Source of the DNA: Polydactylus sextarius
Lineage: Eukaryota > Chordata > Actinopteri > Polynemidae
Direction of reading: 5' to 3'
Assembly (NCBI GenBank): GCA_016801845.1
Contig: CM028922.1
Location: 8,115,501 to 8,179,500 of the forward strand
DNA: 64,000 nucleotides
Every line of letters starts with the position of its first letter. The stretch's first letter is position 1. The notes beneath the pieces were generated by a model, which saw only the letters and a program-made list of their open reading frames with translations, searched no databases and was not told the origin of the DNA. Positions 11,599-22,229 of the stretch are shown piece by piece. A program made the position numbers and the translations under genes.

Positions 11599-14271
11599 AT
11601 GAGTAGCATCGGATATGACCCCTACTATTCCACCTCGTCGTATAGACGCTGGTATGTCGAGGCTCCCCCTCGTGTGGTGACCAGAGGGAGGACCCACTCT
11701 GTCTACTCTTCCCATGCCTCCCCGCTGTCCTCGTCCCGTGTGCAGTACTCCTCTCCCGGCCGAGTGCTGCTCTCCTCCTCCTCGCCGGCGTCTTCCCTGG
11801 AGCTGGAGCTCAACCAGGCGGCTCAGATCAGCTCAGAGTTCCGTACCGTACGCACCCAAGAGCGCACCCAGCTGCAGGACCTCAATGACCGCTTTGCAGG
11901 CTTCATCGAGAGAGTGCGTGAGCTGGAGCAGCAGAACCGTGCTTTGGAGGCAGAGCTGCAGCTGCTGAGGCAGAGGCACACTGAGCCATCCCGTCTCAGA
12001 GCACTGTATGAGCAAGAGGCCCGCTCCCTGAGAGCAGCTATGGATGAGGCCAGGGCAGAGCAGCAGGCTGTCCTGAGCCAGAGAGATCGACTGGAACAAA
12101 CCCTGAGCGCCTTGCAGGGTCGATACGAGGAGGAAGTGCTGGCTCGTAAGGAGGCTGAGGCCAGGCTGATGGAGACCCGCTGTGAGGCTGACCAGGCTGC
12201 CCTAGCTAAGGCTGAGCTGGAGAAGAGTGTTGAAACCCTGCTGGAGGAGCTGGCCTTCCTCAAGAGGATTCATGAAAGTGAGGTGGCCGAGCTTCAGGCC
12301 CAAGTCCATCTGGGTGTCCAGGTGGCTGTAGAGTCTGAGGCAGCCACTCCAGATCTCTCTGGGGCTCTCAGGGACATCCGGTCCCAGTATGAGAGGCTGG
12401 CAGCAAGGAACATGCAGGCAGCCGAGGAGTGGTTCAGAGGAAAGGTGGGCTCCCTGACTGAAACCGTGGCTCAGCACAGTGACGCCGTGAGAAGCTCCAA
12501 GGACGAAGCAGGAGAGTATCGCCGTCAGCTTCAAGCCCGCCTGCTCGAAATTGATGCATGCAGAGGCCTCAATGAATCCCTGGAGAGGCAGCTGCATGAG
12601 ATGGAAGAGAAGCAGAGCGCTGAGATCGCTGCTATGCAGGTCAGCGGTGGTGCTGCTGGTGTATTCTACTATGATGTGTCATTAATTATTCAGTTTCTTT
12701 GAATTTTAGAATACTGATCTTTAAAACTCTTATTTTTCTTCATCTCGTGGTCATATTTTCTTTGTGTCTTTCTGGCTTGTAAAAAACTTTGTCTTTTATG
12801 TAGGACACCATTGCTGAGCTGGAGAATGAGCTGGGAGGCACCAAGCAGGAAATGGCTCGCTACCTGAAAGAGTACCAGGATCTTCTCAATGTCAAGATGG
12901 CGCTGGACATTGAGATTGCTGCATACAGGTGAGAAGCAGCTACAGTGGGATCATATTTCTAAAAAAAAAAAATCAACAAATCAAAGACACAAAACATATC
13001 CTAGTGGTATTAATATAGCATTAGTGGTGCATAAATATCGTCTTATGATAAAACATTAGTTTGAAATAGTTTTTAAAGTTATATAAAGTCCTTAAAGTGA
13101 CAATATGTAACATTTTAGAGGAGGTAAAGTGATTGTGATTAGAGGCCAGGCCACTTTTATTTTGGTAAATACTTTCTGGAATAAAAGGAGGAAATTTAAC
13201 ATTGTTACAAATTAGTAAATATGAGACCATAGTGTTGCAAAGTGTTGCACTAGACAGGAGACAACAGATGAGTTCACATCTCCTGTTGTACTCATCCCCT
13301 CTTTTCACCTCCCTGTACAGGAAACTGCTGGAAGGGGAGGAGTCTCGCTTCAGTGTCGGAGTGGCTGGAGGAGTGTCCTCCTTGTACAGCCACAGTTTGT
13401 CAGCACCCTCCTTCGCCCGTCCCGTCCTCTCCAGCTTCAGCTCCGGTACCTCCTACCTGATGACATCGCGCCTGTTCAGCTCCAGTGTCAGCACCACTGA
13501 AGGAATCATCTCCGCCAGCCATGGCCAGCAAGCAGAGGCCAGCCCACCTGCAGAGGAAGAGGAGGAGGAGAAAGAGGAGGCAGCAGAGGAAGAGGAGGAG
13601 GTAAAGGAGGAGGCAGAGGAGGCAGAGGAGGCAGAGAAGGAAGAGGAAGGAGGCGAGGAGGCGGAGGAGAAGGCTGAGGAAGAGGAGAAGGCTGAGGAGG
13701 AAGAGGGAGGAGAGGAAGAGGAAGGAGATAAAGAGAAAGAAGAACAAGAGGAGGAAGAGGAGACTAAGGAAGGAGATGAAGAGGCCAAGGGAGAAGAAGA
13801 GGGTTAGTGCATCTTTTATCATGTACTGTAACCAATAATCAATAATTCAGAAGGTCATGATGACAACTAATAAAACTCTCATTTATTGATACAGGTGGCG
13901 ATGAGGAGGAGCAAAAGGAGGAGGTGACAGAGGCTGCTGAAGAGGAGGGAGAGAAAGACGACAAAGAAGAGGGAGAAGAGGCTGAGGTCACAGAAGAAGC
14001 ACAAGAGGAGGAGAAAACAGAAGGAGCTGATGACAAAGAAGAAGAAGCAAAAGAAGAAGAAAAGAAGGAGAAGGAGGAAGCAAAAAAGAGCGAAGAGAAA
14101 GAAGACAAGGTTGACGCCAAGAAAGAAGACAAAGATGACAAACCAAGCGACAAAGATGACAAACCTGCTCCGAAAACAGAAGACAAAGCTGACACCAAAA
14201 AGGGGAAGGAGGAAGAAAAAGTGTCCAAACCCGAAGCTGCAGAAGAGAAGAGCACAAAGGATAAGAAGTAA
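11599..14271 (+). CDS. nefl: Neurofilament light polypeptide
   Basis: Exons: 11599-12639, 12804-12928, 13321-13802, 13895-14271, an intact 674-residue frame. The product is a type IV intermediate filament subunit that builds axonal neurofilaments with NEFM. The head begins MSSIGYDPYYSTSSYRR, as in NEFL. The rod runs from about residue 88 (QLQDLNDRFAGFIERV) to IAAYRKLLEGEE at about 385-396, the conserved helix-termination motif. Exon 2 is 125 nt, the same length as exon 2 of the neighbouring nefm. From about residue 466 the tail is almost entirely Glu, Lys, Asp and Ala, about 210 residues, ending KSTKDKK. Human NEFL is 543 residues as I recall, so this tail is expanded. The ATG at 11599 is chosen for the family's MSS start and its position after the TATA box. 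Fish often keep two nefl copies; I cannot say which this is. Confidence 0.95.
13540..14270 (+). repeat. nefl: Polypurine low-complexity coding tract in the nefl tail
   Basis: GAG, GAA, AAG and GAC codons make the coding strand nearly pure purine across exon 3 and exon 4. The 92-bp intron 3 (13803-13894) interrupts it. It encodes the Glu-rich side-arm. Confidence 0.8.
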
Positions 14272-14383
14272 GCCAGTAGCCTTGGCAATCGTCCATCAAG
14301 ACTGTCCTCAAACAAACCACAGCTTGATAACCAGTAGAGGCATCAGCGCTATCCTCTCAAATCTGCTTGTTAACATGGTGCTC

Positions 14384-14389
14384 AATAAA
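14384..14389 (+). terminator. nefl: nefl polyadenylation signal
   Basis: AATAAA lies 113 bp after the stop codon. A second AATAAA near 14547 could be an alternative. Confidence 0.6.
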
Positions 14390-14399
14390 ACAGTCCAAC

Positions 14400-17300
14400 A
14401 GCCATTTACAGCAACAAATCAAGGTTAACTGCTTGCCAATATCCAGAGTAGTCCACACAGGTCTGCCTGCACACTTCCAAGTGAGTGTAATACTGTATGT
14501 GTAATTGCTGATAGCAAAAGTGAGTGTGTGAGTTTATGATGGTAAAAATAAATACTTCTTGAAGCAATATGTGTCTTTTATTCTGATTGTAGTAAAGCAT
14601 GCACAAATCTCCATTTAGCACTCACCCATGACATGAAGACGAAGCACGTACATCTCGTGAGTCTTGAGATATCTCACCTCAGGAGAGCTGATGAGCATGT
14701 TTGAAATTAAACCAACAATGTGCTCAAAACTGGGCCAAAGTTGCCCCCACTGCACATAATTGTTCAAGTCAGACCAAATTAAATCACCATTACAACATTT
14801 ATCACTTTTTAATAGGCCTTAGTGGGACACAGATGTGCCCAGGGCCCTAAAACTGAATAAATAACTATAAATAAATAATATATAAAAATGCGACCTTACT
14901 CACTTGTAGCCACTAGAGGGCTGTGCTGCTACAAATGTACTTATTCAGATACAAAACCTATTGATTATGCTAATGCTAGCAAACCTATTACAGACATTTA
15001 TGTGTAGCTAATTTTGTAGCTTTTATCTGCCTACATTACATTTTAGCATGTTAGCAGTGTGTTTTCACATCACATTTCTTCATAGAAATAAAACTAATTG
15101 ATCACACTGACCCTTGTCAGCCATGTTTGGTGTTTCCTGTATTTACGACACAAAAAATAGGCAAAAACTCATAAATGAGACGTCATCAGAAGCTTAATAT
15201 GGAAGCTTTGATTATTTGTCTGTCTCAAAAACACACAGGTATTCAGGAAACATCTCCAGCATGCCCTGGGATGCATCATCAGTGTTGTGACCTGGGGTCA
15301 TAGGTTGACCCCGGGTCACAACAATGATGATGCAAACCTCGTATAATAAAATTAAAAAGTGATGGGCTGTATGCAACAGCTGACTGTTGAAAAATAAGTG
15401 ATTAACAGTCATCTCAGTCAGTGACTAACAGGGAGAACGCTATATTTGCATTTAAAAAAAAGAGTTTTCCACAACTTTAGCGTTGGGCTTTTTTTTTCTG
15501 CATCTAGGCGATGCGCCTACATTACCCATAATGCAACTCCATGGCCGACCTTTCGTTGACAGAGTCAGGTGTAGCGGCTAATGTAGCCTCGACCCTGCTG
15601 CCTCAAGCACAGAAGTACGAGTTACAAGGGTGTGGTAAGATAACTTTTTCATAAGTTTTTTTTTTTTTTTTTTCGCTTTTCATTTTTTAAACTTACCATT
15701 CAGCTCAAACCATTATTAGACCCATATGTGTCGCAACCAGTGCACCACAAGTGTAAAATCAGTGGCGTTTCCGGGTTTCATATTATCAAAATTTGATGCA
15801 TGCAACAAGCAGAACTGTCCAGAACAGAACAGCGGCCACTGTGGCAATAAGTGGTAATGACAGCGGTACTGTAAATGCATCATGAGCCTCCAAAAGCTAC
15901 TAGTCATACCAGACAGAATAAGGCTAGCAGCAGGAGCAGGAGTAAGAAAAAAAAAAAAAAAAAAAAAAAACTCTAAGTAGCCCACTGAATTCAGCAGGTG
16001 TGTATTTTACTCTATCCAACTCATCATTTTAACATGAAATAATGGGGTTTTCTTCTTTCATATGTTACTTATACTCTTACTTTAAGAATAACATAAAGCC
16101 AGCTGGGACAGGAAACAGACATTATCATTCATGATTCTGCAGGTGAGCTTGATTTCTACCATAAAACAAGAAACCTACTGAAGTTTAGGCCAGTCCTGTT
16201 AGTAACAGCATGCCAAGGCTCATTAAAAACACCCTTTGTCCTGGTTTTAATGTAAAGCGATATTATCTAATTTCATCAATAATGATCACATCGATGTCAA
16301 AGTGTGTTCTGCTTGACATTGTTTCATATTTATGTGAAATATAAAAACAGGCGCCCACTAACACGATTTATATCTTGATATAAAATGGCCCATAAAGTTG
16401 TTTTCGCGAATGCCTCAAATTACTGATATGACTGAGAGACTGACTGAATGTTTTTATTGTGTTTCATAAGCACAAGATCTATAATTTTCTCTAATGTGAT
16501 AAAAACTCATCCACGCACAAACATTATCTGCTGACACTTGGCACTACCCAGCAGCTGCTCTATTATTTTTTTCCCTTGAGTAGACATTAACTGTTGACAG
16601 TGTTCAGCAGCAGGCTCTCTGTGTCAGGTGAGGCACATACAGCTCTAGTGGTGGGTTTTAAAAAAAAAAGAAAGAAAGAAATCTGATCATAAAAATCTTG
16701 ATGAGGCACCAATGCAGTGGTATTCCTGTTTCTCTGCAGCCAGTCTCAGCAATAACATCTGCCATTATTCCCCAGCTTTATGTTCCTGCTGACCAATAAA
16801 TAAACAAATATAATAAAAACAATGTATTTTAAAAACCTTATGAGAAATTAGCTCAGCAGCACATCAGCAATAATATATTTCTGCAATACATTAACAGATA
16901 GCATAGTCAGTCAAAGCTTATCATACCGGTTCCCCCAAAATTAAATATCCACTAAAAATGATTAATGACATTTCATTAAAGGAAATTAAATAACTTTCTA
17001 AATTAGATAAATTAAGATACATCCTTGTTTGATAACTTTATTTTTTACAATGATGTTATTGGCCAGATAAGCTGTGACTTTCCAGCTAATGACAATGAAT
17101 GAATATAAATGTTCATTTATGAGGCCTGTAGACCATCTAGATCATTAGATATGAAGGTCATCTGGGTCAAAAGCTATTTTAATTTTAATTTTGCATAGGA
17201 TGTAATTGTTTTTTAATTTAAACAAAATGCCCAATTTACCAGTCAGGCATTTATTGTAAAGATGAATACTTTTAACTACAATTAAATATTTGAAATAGCA

Positions 17301-18175
17301 GATACCAGCACATGCAATTGTAAAACATATCTAAGTAGAATAATACAATATGACAAGACACAACTTTTTTTTTTAATTCATTATGACATTTATTAAGCAA
17401 ATGCTGCTGGGAAATCGTTCAAGATGAGTAAAGTCATGGGATTGCAAACAGTAGCACCTCATTTATTTCTGTATTTAAATTCAAGTCCATCCTATGCATA
17501 CAAGAATGCATGTATCTGCGCATTTACAGTTTGTTTTTTTCAGTTGCACTCAGGTAAACATAACAGACACTGATAAAAAGCATGTTTAAGGCTAAGAGTT
17601 TCTTCAGGTTTGTTAAGCTTTAGTTTGCTTCAGTTACTGAATGTATATGGTCATGTGTTTATCATATTGCTGCCAGTCTCTTTCTTCACCACATGTTGTG
17701 TATTTGTTAGTTTCTTTTTGGCTCAGTTGGTATCATGTCAAGTAAGGCTTCTTCAGTAGAGCATGTCTCTACATCGAGGACCCTCCCTCCTGCTTGTCCC
17801 CCCCATTCACTTAAACTGAAAAATCTTCTTAACTTTAATAATATTTATCTCACTCTCCCACGCACATAGCATTTATTCCTTTTATATATTAACTCTTTTT
17901 TACAGTGTATTTCTACCATACATACAGATAAGAGAGGAAAGTATTCCCCTCCCCTGAGCTAGCATGCAGAGACCCCCACCCTCCCTCCCTCCCGTGAGCT
18001 AACCCATGAACTGCAGAAAGAAAGAACAAAGAGGTTAAAATGTCTCAGTCATTTGCTCCTGACCGCATCTGCAGCGAAGCCCATTTAAAGCTTTCACTCA
18101 ACATGCATTTTTGAAATTTGTAGCATTTAAGTTTTGGCTTCTCTCTATGATTTTGTTTTGTATGTTTGATAGTGG
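14400..18175. other. Non-coding region between the converging nefl and nefm genes
   Basis: I see no coding gene. Contents include a long imperfect hairpin (15273-15333), a TACATTACCCATAATGCA element (15516-15537), T and A runs at about 15657-15674 and 15948-15970, and AT-rich DNA up to the nefm 3' end. Part of the right side may be an extended nefm 3' UTR. Confidence 0.5.
15273..15333. repeat. Imperfect inverted repeat (hairpin)
   Basis: GCATCATCAGTGTTGTGACC is followed after a few bases by its near-exact reverse complement ending at 15333. Arms are about 28 bp with few mismatches. The centre contains several GGGTCA/TGACCC half-sites like those bound by nuclear receptors. It could also be the remnant of a short mobile element. 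Confidence 0.6.
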
Positions 18176-18180
18176 ATATC

Positions 18181-18186
18181 TTTATT
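18181..18186 (-). terminator. nefm: Candidate nefm polyadenylation signal
   Basis: TTTATT on the + strand is AATAAA on the nefm strand, about 130 bp beyond the stop. Further copies near 17461 could give a longer 3' UTR. Confidence 0.45.
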
Positions 18187-18315
18187 ACATCGCTCTAGCT
18201 GTATGATTTTCTTTGTTTATGTTAGTTCTGGGTTGATTGCTTGTCTTCGTGTCCCCTCCTCTGGCCCTCGCCTCCTTCTCCTCTTCGTCCGTCGGTTGAG
18301 CCATGTGGGGTCTGC

Positions 18316-21300
18316 TCAGTCACCCTCGGACACCTGCTTGATGGACTGGGTGGCGTGCTTCTCCGTCTTCTTGGTGGAGACCATCTTCTCCTGCACCACC
18401 TCCTCTACCTCCTTCACTGTCTCGGTCACAGTGACAGATTTGGTGACGTGCTTGGAGCCGTCTTCTCCAGTGGTGATTGTCTCCACAGTCTTGGTGATCA
18501 CTACTTTCTGGCTGCCATCTTCCTTCACTGGGCTCTCATCCACACCGTTAGCCATCACGTCATCCTTCTTCTCCCCTGGGCTGCTTTTGTCGATGTCACC
18601 ATTCATGGCAACGTCTTTCTTTTCTACCTTCTTGTCTTCTGTTGAATCGCTCTTTTTCTCTGATTTCTCTTCAGCAGTTTTGGGAGCTTCAGGCTTGGGG
18701 GTCTCTGTCTTTGGAGATTCAGCTTTTGGAGATTCAGGTTTTGGGGATTCAGACTTGGGAGACTCAGGTTTTGGGGATTCAGACTTGGGAGACTCAGGTT
18801 TTGGGGAGCTAGGTTTGGGGGATCCAGCCTTGGGTGAGCCTTCCTTTGGAGACTCAGCCTTAGGAGATGCAGGCTTAGGAGACTCAGATTTGGGAGATGC
18901 AGGCTTGGGAGACTCAGCCTTAGGGGATGCAGGCCTGGGAGATTCAGACTTGGGAGATGTGGGCTTGGGGGATTCAGATTTAGGAGATGCAGGCTTGGGA
19001 GACTCAGCCTTGGGGGATGCAGGCCTGGGAGATTCAGATTTAGGAGACTGGGGTTTAGGTGATTCAGACTTGGGGGATGCAGGTTTTGGGGATTCAGGTT
19101 TTGAGGCCTCTGTCTTGGGAACCTCGTCCTTCTTAACCTCTTCCTTCTTAGCTTCTGTCTTAGGAGCTTCTGTCTTGGCTACCTCTTTCTCTGATTTGTC
19201 ATCTGCTTTCTCATCTTTTACTTTCTCATCTTCCTTTTTGTCTGCATCTTCTTTCTCATCCTCGCTCTTGGATGCTTTGTCAGTACCTGCATCTTCCTCC
19301 TGATCACCACCCTCTTCAGCAGCAGCAGCCTCCTCAGCTGCTTCCTCCTCTCCTCCGCTGGCGTCTTTGTCTCCAGCCTTCTCTTTGTCAGGAGAGGCTT
19401 TAGACTCTGGAGCTTTAGAGCACAGCACTGTCTCCTCAACTTCCTCCTCCTCTTCCTCCTCTCCTCCCTCTTCTCCCTCACCTCCGTCATCTCCCTCTGC
19501 CTCGTCACCCTTTTCTCCCTCATCCTCTCCCTCTGCCTCACCTTCTTCTTCCTTCTCTGCCTCCTCACCAGCTTCTCCTTCTCCCTCTTCCTCCTCATCA
19601 CCACCTTTTCCCTCATCTTCCTCTTCCTCACCTTCTTCCTCCTCTTTGGCGGGTGCGCTAGCGCTAACTTTGGCTTCAGCGGCACTGATGACTTCCTCCT
19701 CCTCAGCTGCCTCTCCCTCTTCTTCACCTCCCTCTTCACCCTCAGCCTCTGCTTCCTCACCTTCTCCACCCTCCTTTCCCTCCTCTTCTTCCTCCTCTCC
19801 TCCCTCTTCCTGTGTGGCAGACAGCTCCTGTGCTATCTCTGCTAGGGCCTCATCAATGTCAGACTTGTCGTCTTCCACCCTTGTCTCCTCAATGATCTCC
19901 TCCACAAACTTGTGCTGCACTTTAAGCTTGGGAGCTTCTGATTTAGATTTAGAGATTTTGGTAGTGACAGTCTGGCGGTAGGGGTAAGTGCTAAAGTGGG
20001 TCTCCTCACCCTCAAGGAGTTTCCTGGTGGGACAATAAATGTTTACATTACATCTTTAAAACCCACTTTCAATATAAAGGAGAGAAGACAAATCTGTAAA
20101 ACAATTATAGATGTTATTTCTAAGTTACTTTTGACATGTCAGATCAGATGTACACCAGTATGTTACCTGTATGCAGCAATCTCAATGTCCAAGGCCATCT
20201 TGACATTGAGGAGGTCCTGGTACTCGCGCAGATGACGAGCCATCTCCCATTTAGTGCTCTTGAGCTCATTATCCAGCTGGTGAATTGTCTCCTGGGGGAA
20301 ACACAAAGCAAAGACAGCACAAGGTTGATTTAATTCAACAAAACTATACACAGGACAAAGCTGCATCATCCGTTATACTTTAAAAACCTTTTTTTCTGTT
20401 TAATTTGTGCTTCAGTCAAACTAAACCTGCATTCTTTTACCCCTCCTTTATTGAAAGCTATGTAGTTTTAATATAATCTGACGCAATGTGGTATTGTTGA
20501 GATGTTGAATGCCTCTTTTTTTCAAGGGCACCCCCACCCACACCCCAAAAATCTCATTGATGTAATGCAAGGACAGAGCCAGTGAAGGCATCGACCCATG
20601 CCTCTGACTCAGCAAGACAGAGGGGAGGGGGAGGAGGAGGAGGAGGAGGAGGGGGAGGGGAAGGGGGCAGTCTGCTGCAGTGTCTCCCTTTAACTATTTC
20701 CTGACTCAAGTTTGTAAAGAAAGGGAGGGCTGCTGGTCACAATCATTACGCAGCAGAAAAATTAAAAACAAACATCCTCATCTGTGATACAGATATGTGA
20801 TGGCATTAATTAAGTTTTCTGTTGTTTAGTCAATCCAACAATTAAACTTCGCCACTAAAACTGAAAAATTCAAACACATTCACTGAATCTCTACATAACT
20901 GTTTTGATAATTTATGTCCCGATTTTTAAGTTTCAAACACATCAAATGACTTTCCTGTCTAATATTCAACAGTGTGTTCAAACTACTGCGTCTCTTTACG
21001 CACGGCCGCAGAGCTGTCTCCTTACCTGCAGGCTGGCCAGGTCGCTGTTGTGGCGGTCCTCGATGTCGTTGAGCTGCCGCTCCAGTGAGTCTCTTGTACC
21101 GCGGACGGACTCCAGCTCCACGGTCTTGGACTGGAGCTGGCGACGGTAGTCAGCGATCTCATCACGGGCGGACTTGATGGCGTCCTTGTTCTGCTCTGCA
21201 GCCTCGGTGAGCTTGGCGTAGCGGCACATGAACCAGTTTTCCACCTGCTGCAGGTTCTGGTTGGAGTGACCCTCCAGCTCACAGCGGATCTCGCGGAGAG

Positions 21301-22084
21301 CCTCGGTGATGTCCGTCTTCTGCAGGTCTTTCCTCTCCATGGTCACCTGAGAAGCCTGGATCTGGGCGATCAGATCGCTCACCTCTTCCTCGTGGTTGTT
21401 GCGGATGAAGGCAATCTCATCCTGCAGCGACTGAACTTTCTTCTCCAACTCAGACTTCACCAACTCCGAGTCGCCCATGTCCTTCTTCAGGACGCGGATG
21501 ATGGCCTCTGTCTCCTCGCGGATTCGTGCCTCTTCGTCAAAGCGGTCCCTGAGCCGCTGGATGTCCTCCTCGATGTGATCGGTATCGAGCTGAATTTGCG
21601 CCTTGTCATGGTGGATCTGCTCCAGCATGGAGCGCAGCTCCTGCAGCTCCTGGTCGTACAGGTCGCCCAGCTGGCTGCGGGACACCTGCTTCTGCCGCAG
21701 TGCCTGGATCTCCGACTCGATCTGCTTGTTCTGCTGCTCCAGGTAGTGCACCTTGTCAATGTAAACAGCAAACCGGTCGTTGAGCCCTTGAAGTTGCTCT
21801 TTCTCGTTAGATCGCTTGTAGTCTCCGTTCAGGATGGAGGTTTGACTATAATCAACGCTGTCGGCGGAGCTGAGCACCGTAGAGCTGTAAGCGCGGGACA
21901 CCGGCATATTCACGCTCCTCTTGTAAGATGTGGTCATGGTGGAGCCGGGGCTTGCCCGGGACCAGGACTGGGATCGAAAGCCGCTGGAGGGAGTGCCGCT
22001 GGAGCGGCTGTAGCCGTAGCTGGTCGTCCTAGTATCCATAACTCTCCGGAAGGGACTCCCTATCGTGTCCACCGGGTAACTCAT
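18316..22084 (-). CDS. nefm: Neurofilament medium polypeptide
   Basis: Exons on the minus strand: 22084-21026 (1059 nt), 20291-20167 (125 nt), 20023-18316 (1708 nt), an intact 963-residue frame. The protein co-assembles with NEFL, and its long tail forms the phosphorylated neurofilament side-arm. The head begins MSYPVDTIGS and has SGFRSQSWSRASPG. The rod runs from about residue 93 (NEKEQLQGLNDRF) to EIAAYRKLLEGEE at about 390-402. The tail keeps QHKFVEEIIEET, a Glu-rich tract (about 19440-19800), a Ser-Pro repeat array (residues about 704-843), and the conserved NEFM C-terminal block VSTKKTEKHATQS. Human NEFM is 916 residues as I recall. The three-exon layout fits the family. It converges on nefl. 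Confidence 0.97.
18679..19098 (-). repeat. nefm: nefm pentapeptide Ser-Pro-Lys array (28 x 15 bp)
   Basis: Twenty-eight consecutive five-residue units of the form x-x-S-P-K fill residues about 704-843. Twenty-four end SPK, two SPR, one TPK and one APK. Common units are SESPK, PASPK, AESPK and PESPK. The 15-bp register is unbroken. Such Ser-Pro sites are targets of proline-directed kinases in the neurofilament family. Confidence 0.9.
20621..20667. repeat. Polypurine/polypyrimidine tract in nefm intron 1
   Basis: A G/A-only run on the + strand (GGGGAGGGGGAGGAGGAGG and onward) is pure pyrimidine on the nefm sense strand. It could form triplex or quadruplex structure. Confidence 0.8.
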
Positions 22085-22217
22085 CCGGTTAGACTACCGA
22101 AGGGGATGTGCGCAGGAATGAAGTGGGACGGTGCAGGAGGTGGAGGATGTGGGTGTATGTGTATGCAGGTGAGGTGTGTGTGGCTCTCACAGCGACTGAA
22201 TACTGCTCTGCCTGCTC

Positions 22218-22225
22218 CTTATATA
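22218..22225 (-). promoter_or_regulatory. nefm: nefm TATA box
   Basis: The minus strand reads TATATAAG, about 134 bp upstream of the nefm ATG. This mirrors the nefl TATA-to-ATG spacing (about 139 bp). Confidence 0.65.
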
Positions 22226-22229
22226 TCTG

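Noticed and set aside
13400..14320. Long minus-strand Ser/Leu-rich frames opposite the nefl tail
   Set aside because: They are translation of the pyrimidine strand of a GA-rich coding tract, with no domain and no splice or start support.
18195..18206. CTAGCTGTATGA, matching the 3' part of miR-9
   Set aside because: The 5' half of the miRNA is absent and no matching opposite arm was seen nearby to form a precursor hairpin. A 12-nt match is expected by chance.
18203..19981. Long + strand open frames opposite nefm exon 3
   Set aside because: They are antisense shadows of the repetitive Glu- and Ser-Pro-coding DNA, showing only Gly/Asp/Ser- or Ser-rich low complexity.
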